64,000 nucleotides of DNA from Inonotus obliquus (lineage: Eukaryota; Basidiomycota; Agaricomycetes; Hymenochaetales; Hymenochaetaceae), in assembly GCA_032164295.1 (NCBI GenBank), contig JAJHTX010000013.1, positions 186,001 through 250,000 on the forward strand. The letters run 5' to 3'. Positions 57,233-64,000 of this stretch are shown here, in pieces. Under the pieces are notes generated by a model that did no database searches, had not been told where the DNA came from, and saw only the letters and a program-made list of their open reading frames with translations. The position numbers and the translations under genes are program-made. Every line of letters starts with the position of its first letter. Within the stretch, counting starts at the first letter, position 1.

Positions 57233-59098
57233 TCTCTGCAATGGTGCCAGTGATGAGAACAACTCCTGCATTCGACAAAAACCAGAGAGACAAGTACATG
57301 AATACTCACAAGAGTATGGATGGTAACCCAGATTAGCGTGGATCAACGCGTCTTGTTGTCGGTGGTGAAAGTAGTCGTCGTCGTCGTGGCTCGAGAACAA
57401 CGAGGTGCGTCATAAGTATGTGGTAAAAAAACAGATAGTTCCAGAATTCCATTGTGATCGTTTCTCCCGTTTTCGAATCCCTCGGTTATATCATCCTGAA
57501 TCATTATAGCACTGTCATCGAGCGAGCCTTGTGAACGCGTAGGCGGAAGTATAAATGTTTCTTCTTTATTGCATAATTGTATCCATGGTTGATTACTGTC
57601 GCATTCCATACTTAACGGCGACATTGGGAAAGGCTTGGGTTAACAGTGGAAACATGTAGCACACGATCAAAATTGAGCGAAGAACCCGTTCTATCGATTC
57701 TGTTCGCTTTTTCGGACTGGACAAGATACTTATCGAAGACTCCGGGAAGTATGCATTGCATTGGTCCGTCCACGCCGTACGTGACCAACATTCTCTACCA
57801 TCGTACCAGTGATCCAGCGAGAACAGAACTACGATGATGATCGGGAGTTATCCGGGCTGCGTGGCTGTTATAATGAGTAGTGAGTAGCGAGCCTATCATC
57901 AACGCACCGTCCGACAGTTTGTCTCGACTTCCACATACAAACGATATCCGAAGCTGATCAGACCGCGATGGGATGGATAATATCTCAAAAGCATCGAGAT
58001 GGGCAATAGGCGAGAATCATTCGCGCCGTGTGTTGTTGACTGAACCGTAGACCACGAAGCAACCCTAGATATCCGTGAGCTTCGAAGCTACCTTGATGTA
58101 TTAGAACCGCGGGCCCCTCCACGAGACTTGCGCGAGGTCTTATCTTCATCTCCTGTGGCGTGATTGACGAACGGGGATAGGAACATAAGAAGGGCAGGCA
58201 GTCAGCAAGGAACACAGTGGACTTGTTCTAGGCTGACACCAATCCAATTTACTCGCAGCTAGAAGGTCCAGTGATGCAGGGTTACCAGACAGAGCGAAGG
58301 ACGTCCCCCGAGGAATAGAATAGGGGGTGCGTAGTGTTCAAGCCAGGCGAGAAAGCGATTCCTAAGTCGCCAACCGGAGACACCAAACTCCAGGCGAGTG
58401 GGTACAAGATGCAGAACCGTGAAACGAGACATCCATTTGTGAAAGTGTGAAGTTGTCCCTGAAAAGCCTAGATCAAATTCGAACGAGTCTCTTCTTAACA
58501 ACACCAAAAACGCACCGGCACAGTTGACATTATCACACACGCGGTATGCCACAGATCTATACCAGCTCGATACCAACTCACGAAGTACAAGAAGCACGTC
58601 CCCAATTGAATAACACCTGCAAATTGTAGACCATAATCAGTATACATCTACTCACAGAACATGAGGACTTCCACAGATGAAAGCATTGCAATCACCCACT
58701 CCACACATCGCATATCGACCAAATCATCGAAGATTCTTCAGCTTTATCCACATCTTATCTGATTAACATTCGGTGAACGATATGGCCCCAGATAAGCGGA
58801 ATAATGTAGTCCCGCATCCGCCAGGCCAGAATAGCTCGCGAAGGCATCCTTCGCCCCTTCGCCATTTGTACCCAGAAACATGGGCCGCACTGTGGTGGAT
58901 GGATGGAATGAGACAAGTGAGCTGAAATTTGTCAGCACAATATGACGTAACCAATGTTTGTTCAGGTTTATCGGATCCAAGGTAATTCCAACCGGTTGTA
59001 TTATTTTACAGACAGATTTGCAGTTGAAGTACAATTGTGTTACATACAAAACAGTACCCAAACCCTTTGGGCACCACTGAATTCTACTTTAGAGCATC
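57233..59098. other. Gene-poor region
   Basis: 1.9 kb between SET 4 and catalase. The left 250 bp is the duplicated SET promoter. A minus-strand frame at 58259-58597 (113 codons) has an amino-acid make-up rich in Trp, Arg and Leu and no recognisable motif; I do not support it as a gene. Confidence 0.45.
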
Positions 59099-60870
59099 TC
59101 ATGCCGGTACAGCACCGATGTTGCACTTGAAGCGAACGGCATCGCCGGCGGGTTTCACTTTCAGAGGTTGAACGGTAGGAGCACCGACAGCCTTTGCGAC
59201 GCCATCTGCGAGTGATTGATCAACTGCAGCAAATACCGACACTAGAGATGAAATATCATTAAGATGAAAACAGTGGAGTGTGAAGTCAGACACATACGTT
59301 GCCTTGCGAGGACTTCCTTGCTCTTGACGTTCTTGAGGTGAACGGCAAAGTTGTGAATGAGGTGTTCGCGCTGAGTGTCGTCCATGACCTTCTGGTAAAG
59401 TGCACGGGGCTGCTCAAAGTCAACTGATAATCCCGTTAGTATGTTCTTTCCGATTGTTCGGATAAGTCTCAAACTTACGTTCCGTGATCTCGCTGAGATC
59501 GCATTGTGCATGTCCAAGGAATGCTTCATGTTTGACATCCTGGTATGCCTTCTTCTTATACGACAGTGGCTGGATGCTGCTCTGGTAATTCGGACGCGAA
59601 CCTTGATTGACAAATGCCATGTAACCATCGCGTTGGAAGTTCGCGACTGGTACGATCGGCGCGTTCACCGGCAACTGCTGGTAGTTCGGGCCTAAACGGT
59701 GACGGTGGGTATCCGGGTATGAGAAGAGACGGCTTTGAAGCACAGGATCCGCTGATGCTTCGACACCATGAACAAGGTGGCTCGGACTGAAAGCAACCTG
59801 CTCGATCTCCGCGAAGTAGTTTTGCACATTCTCGTTCAAGACGATCTTTCCAACAGGTCGAAGCGGGAACTGGCTGTGTGGCCACACCTTAGTTAGGTCA
59901 AGGATGTTATAACGGAATTGCTCGGCCTGCTCCGCGGTCATGGTCTGTACGTATACTGTCCAACTTGGGAATTTACCACTCTCAATAGCGTTGAAGAGCT
60001 GTTCGGTGCCATAATCAGGGTTCGTGCCGCCGAGCTGAGTCGCTTGGTCGTCTGTGAGTGTCTTAAATCCACCGTCGGCACGAACGTGCACCTGTACGTA
60101 GTGGAACTCGCCCTTCGCGTTGACCCACTTGAAAGTGTGTCCGGAGTAACCATGCATGTTGTGGTAACCATCGGGCGTTCCACGGTCCGAGAAGAGAATC
60201 ATCACCTGGTGGATAGACTCAGGGTTTTGCGATAGATAGTCCTGTAGCAGGATCAGACTCGAATTTACACGAGTAAAATGGAATCAATGCCTTACCCAGA
60301 ACATATCGGGATCTTTGAGATGCGTCTGCGGATCACGCTTCTGCGTGTGGATGAAGTGAGGGAACTTCGCTGGGTCACGAATAAAGAAGACTGGGGTATT
60401 GTTGAACACCCAGTCCCAGTTACCCTCCTCCGTTCGGATCTTGATAGCGAAACCACGCGGGTCACGGGCAGTGTCTGCTGATCCACTCTCACCTCCGACG
60501 GTGGAGAAACGCATGGTTAACTTCGCCTTGCTGCCGACTTTCTCGAATATCTTGGCACAGGAAAGGTCGGTAACATCATGGGTCACCTCAAAGTATCCGT
60601 GGGCACCAGCGCCCTTTGCGTGCACCACTCGCTCCGGAATACGTTCACGATCAAAGTGAGCGAGGAGGTCAATGTGGTGGAAGTCTAATAGTGTAAACAT
60701 AAGTATCGGGTGCAAAGAAGTAATGAATAAATAACGTGAGACTCACCCTGGAGGAGAAGAGGACCAATTCTGCCTACACGCTCAGCGGCGTACGGCTCTG
60801 CCACTGGGGCACCATTTGAGGCGGTGTAGACGGCACCGTCTTTCTCCTTAAACACTTTAGTGGACGGCAT
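59099..60870 (-). CDS. Catalase, small-subunit type
   Basis: Five exons (60747-60870, 60296-60684, 59479-60241, 59298-59423, 59099-59241) give 514 aa, the usual length of small-subunit, haem b, NADPH-binding clade catalases. The catalytic His is His63 in [12 protein letters not shown]. The catalytic Asn is in [11 protein letters not shown] (about 135-145). The haem-ligand Tyr is in [14 protein letters not shown]. The enzyme breaks hydrogen peroxide into water and oxygen. The C-terminus (GAVPA) is not a PTS1 signal, and no signal peptide is seen, so a cytosolic location is likely, although an internal peroxisomal signal cannot be excluded. A TATA box lies 91 nt upstream. Confidence 0.95.
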
Positions 60871-60960
60871 TGTGATGGGACGAGTCGAGTCGGAAGATAA
60901 GTGGGTGATGTTCTGGGGGAAGATACGCTTGATAGAGTACGAGAAGGAAGGCAATAGGGG

Positions 60961-60968
60961 TTTATATA
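60961..60968 (-). promoter_or_regulatory. TATA box of catalase
   Basis: TATATAAA on the minus strand lies 91 nt upstream of the start codon, a plausible core promoter position for a stress-induced gene. Confidence 0.6.
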
Positions 60969-60969
60969 T

Positions 60970-62887
60970 TTGAGACTGAACATGATCGTCACTGTAAGAA
61001 TCCAGGTGACTGACTTTACTCCGAGAATAAACTTGTAACCGACGCGTTTCCATTGGTTCTCCTGTATGACTAAGTCAGGTCACGGGACGTCACGCTCTAC
61101 TCGTCGTCGTTGTCGTATGACTCTAACCTCCATCTTACTTTCTACGCTCTAATTTCTCTCTTCCTCTTCTCTTCTAACATGTCGTTCATTTGTATCTGGG
61201 ATAACGAACGAGCGGGACCGTCCGACGCTGTGCATTCTCTGTGTCCCGTGAACAAGCATGCCACTTCTTCAATTCAGTCATCTGGTCCTCGTTTTCTCAG
61301 CCGACATTCTCAGAACTCGTCTTGGCCCATGGCAGCTCTCCTATTACATATGGACCGGGTGGGCTGACCTACTCCATTGTCTTCTGAGATCTATTCTAGA
61401 CTACCCTATATCACACGCCTACAACTCTATTCATGGTTCCGCTCCGATTATTTCGCTCTCCTTCTATGGTCTTCGCCGGGGCCCCCATACTTATGTGTAC
61501 CCTATCGGTAATCTGAGGTCGCAATTATCTTTATTCTGTTCCGACTTCACACACATGCCGTCCTCTGCCATTGCTGCTGATCGTGGCTCATGCCTATTTT
61601 TTCGGAACGCCTTCGGTTCTTATCTTCAGACCGAAGGGGTATCCTTAGCTAATCACCACAAGTGCCCCTCAGGACCCTTATTCTAAGATTCTTCATATAT
61701 TGTCCGTCGCTGCCCATGGGTATCCCTTGAGGAAGAGCCAGATTTATCAACTATTTCTCGACACATCTGGGCTAATGCTGGAACGCACTTGTGGCATTGT
61801 CATCTTACCTTTGCCTCTGTCTCTGTAACCTTCGGCCGCTGATGTATACTTAAGGACAGGATGCTCCATCATTCTTGGCTTATGTACTGCTTGCAAGTGA
61901 CTCGGAACCATACGTCCGTGCCTGTCAATATCGTACGAACGAACGTTAGGTTCAGCCAAGTAGTTCTTTGGTAGGACCCTAAATATGAAACCGGTTTCGC
62001 AAGCCCCTCTATCGTCACCTTTTAGTTTAGCCATCCGGGAATTGCGTGGGCAAAAGTATTATTGTGCATTGCGGGAATAGCTCTGTATTGAAGCCGTTTC
62101 GCTCCGCTCTCCTATTGTCATTGTCTCCGTCGATAACACCTAGAACTCTCGGAGAACACGAGCCCATTTTATGCAAATAGTTGTGATTCTGCCGCTTTTC
62201 GTACTGTTGCCGACGCGTCAAGTTTGTAAAGTTCGGAGTAGTCTCCTAACGCTAACTCATATAGAGGTTGCAGTTGCAGAAGATACCTAGCATGTATACT
62301 TCAGTAAGAGTGACTCTCAACGCGCCATTTATCAGAGATTATGGAATGTGTCACGTAATAGCCGACACAGCACCCTGTATGCCCTATCCTATCTTATGGA
62401 TTGAAATGCGAAAGACAATTCAGAACATTCTGGACCTGGTTGATCGACAGGCATTCAAGTCGTACTCCGCGTGAAAATATTGAACCGCCTCCAGATTGGT
62501 CACCAGATACACTTGAGGTCTCAGAGTCAGAAATATGAGATTTCGACCTGTCAAGGGTCGCGCATTACTTCATTCCACTCATTGTACAATCCAGGACTAT
62601 GTAGTGCACGTCTTTTATGTTGCATATTGTTACTGGAGTTGCAAGAATAGCTTCTGAAAACTGATATTTGTAATGTACGGTATATGTACATACTGGTCAA
62701 GCAATTGAAAAGGTACAAAATGTGCCAAAATAAAGGATATTCACGGCTAGTATAATGAGCAAGAAGCAAAGGAGAAAATTTGATGATGATAAATAGTCCA
62801 ATGATCCAGAATGAAGCGTCAAAGCAAATGAAATTCGTAAAATATGTACACCCGTCTTCTGCAGTCATACAACGTATCAAAGATGTA
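60970..62887. other. Catalase upstream region, no gene seen
   Basis: 1.9 kb without a supported gene. Frames at 61110-61367 and 61258-61686 (plus) and 61747-62034 (minus) overlap or lack motifs. The catalase regulatory region should lie in the left few hundred bases. Confidence 0.45.
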
Positions 62888-64000
62888 TCAATCATACGCG
62901 CTGCACACCCTCTCGAGTTCCTCTGGGTCTATATCCATGTCGTAGTCGATGGAACTATCAGCATCCACTACAGGAGGAGAGCAGCGACTGTCGATAACTT
63001 CAGGCGACTTCTCATCCTTAACTGTCTGACTATTTGAAGATGATAAGGAAGATGAAGAAGCGCGGACAAACCCCACTTGGCTCGTAGATGTACTTTCTCG
63101 CGCAGAGGTCGAAGAACTTGAGGAAGCTGTTGAGTTCGTTCGAGATGGATGTTGATGCTTTGTAGTTCCCGTTACACTGACCCGGTTCGAATTGGAATCG
63201 GAATTCCGGTAGTCCATCTCTGACTTTGGCTTTGCAAATGGTACTTTGAACTTGTCTTGCTTGATGGGTAGGGGTCTATTCTGGCTTGGAGGGAGTGCTT
63301 GACTGTTTGGGAGACGACGCATGCCGAGGACGGGTGGCCCGCTTGGTTTTGGATGTGAATATCCTCCGAGTCGGGGAGCGGGAGCTTGGGGGACTGATGT
63401 GCGTGCCCCTGGAATTGTAGGAGTTGGTGAAGGATCGTTATAAGGGGTGTTATTCCATCCGGAGGAGGAGGATAGGGAACGGGAGAGAGCACGTGAACCT
63501 GTTGGATTGGAAGGGGTTGAGGTACTTGCAGACGTCGCCGTGGTTATCGCTGTAGCATCTTTTTCTTCCCGTTCTTTGGCAGGCTTCTCGGCCCGGGGTT
63601 CATCCAATGCCTCAATCGAGCCAGTGACCGACAAAGGTCGAGGGGTAGAAGTAGCGATGAATGACGAGGGAGTAAAGTACAGTTCTTCTGCGCTTCCTTC
63701 ATCCCTGTTCAAAGTTGATGTGGACCGATCATGTTGGTTCACTGATAGATTCGGGAAGCTGCCATCGTTGGACCAGGCTCTACGAAGTGGTACAAATGAC
63801 GGAGGAGACACGCTTTGAGAGGCTCCAGCAGTCCGATGAGCAACTTCTACCCGCGGAGAATCTTGACCGGACTGATGGCCATGGCAAGTAGATAGCTCCT
63901 CTGTAGCTGTCATCTCTTCTTCGTCCCGGTAGGCATCGGAAATACGTTGCTTGCCTTTCATATCCGTGGGACTCTTATGCTTCTTCGTCACTGAGGAACC
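62888..64000 (-). CDS. Disordered Ser/Pro-rich protein, C-terminal part
   Basis: One frame is open from the right window edge to a stop at 62888, at least 370 codons. The gene therefore starts outside the window, or at the Met at 63991. The sequence is low-complexity: Ser/Thr/Pro/Asn-rich with basic patches (KKHKSPTDMKGKQR) and Ser runs, and it ends in an acidic helix (DYDMDIDPEELERV). The acidic tail looks like a short protein-interaction motif. No domain is recognised, and the functional domain probably lies upstream of the window. Confidence 0.6.
   Translation of the reverse strand, partial: GSSVTKKHKSPTDMKGKQRISDAYRDEEEMTATEELSTCHGHQSGQDSPRVEVAHRTAGASQSVSPPSFVPLRRAWSNDGSFPNLSVNQHDRSTSTLNRDEGSAEELYFTPSSFIATSTPRPLSVTGSIEALDEPRAEKPAKEREEKDATAITTATSASTSTPSNPTGSRALSRSLSSSSGWNNTPYNDPSPTPTIPGARTSVPQAPAPRLGGYSHPKPSGPPVLGMRRLPNSQALPPSQNRPLPIKQDKFKVPFAKPKSEMDYRNSDSNSNRVSVTGTTKHQHPSRTNSTASSSSSTSARESTSTSQVGFVRASSSSLSSSNSQTVKDEKSPEVIDSRCSPPVVDADSSIDYDMDIDPEELERVCSAYD

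Noticed and set aside
61110..62034. Short genes upstream of catalase
   Set aside because: Frames overlap each other, have no splice logic, no motif and no homologous partner in the window.

Overview
The window reads as nuclear DNA of a filamentous basidiomycete, most likely an Agaricomycete. Genes are broken by many short introns (about 45-65 nt, GT..AG). Coding and spacer sequence differ little in base composition. The recognisable proteins are fungal: a KRE6/SKN1 glucan-synthesis protein, a processive GT2 glycosyltransferase, a catalase, SMYD-like SET proteins and an RBM18-type RNA-binding protein. I built exon models by hand and kept those whose splice sites preserve frame across every junction.

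Layout. 1-2.5 kb: two divergent SET-domain genes, the left one broken and cut by the window edge. 3.3-5.1 kb: a four-exon zinc-finger-like protein. 6.9-9.3 kb: a head-to-head pair, an RS-rich nuclear protein and an RBM18-like RRM protein, sharing a 167-bp promoter. 9.6-11.2 kb: poorly resolved coding sequence of unknown family. 11.4-22.0 kb: an array of eight small gene cassettes (six open, two broken) with near-identical spacers and very different bodies. 17.0-20.7 and 21.9-25.7 kb: a 3.7-kb segmental duplication carrying the 3' part of a KRE6/SKN1 gene. The right copy is the complete gene (to 28.4 kb); the left is 5'-truncated but keeps its membrane segment and GH16 catalytic motif. 28.4-34.3 kb: no gene seen. 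34.35-39.3 kb: an 11-exon GT2 glycosyltransferase. 41.3-57.2 kb: a tandem block duplication, [membrane protein A, membrane protein B, SET] followed by [membrane protein C, relic of B, SET]. 59.1-60.9 kb: a five-exon catalase. 62.9 kb to the right edge: the C-terminal part of a disordered protein.

Two gene-birth-and-decay systems dominate. The first is the cassette array, where spacer, TATA box and first codons are kept while the protein body changes; the two cassettes with broken frames also lack a good TATA box. The second is the membrane-protein/SET block, where intact and broken paralogues lie side by side and exon lengths match base for base between paralogues, which lets single-base lesions be pinpointed. 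The cell-wall genes (KRE6-like, GT2) and the catalase are ordinary housekeeping or stress functions.

The cassette array is the best candidate for something undescribed. Its function cannot be read from sequence; expression data and comparison among strains would be decisive.
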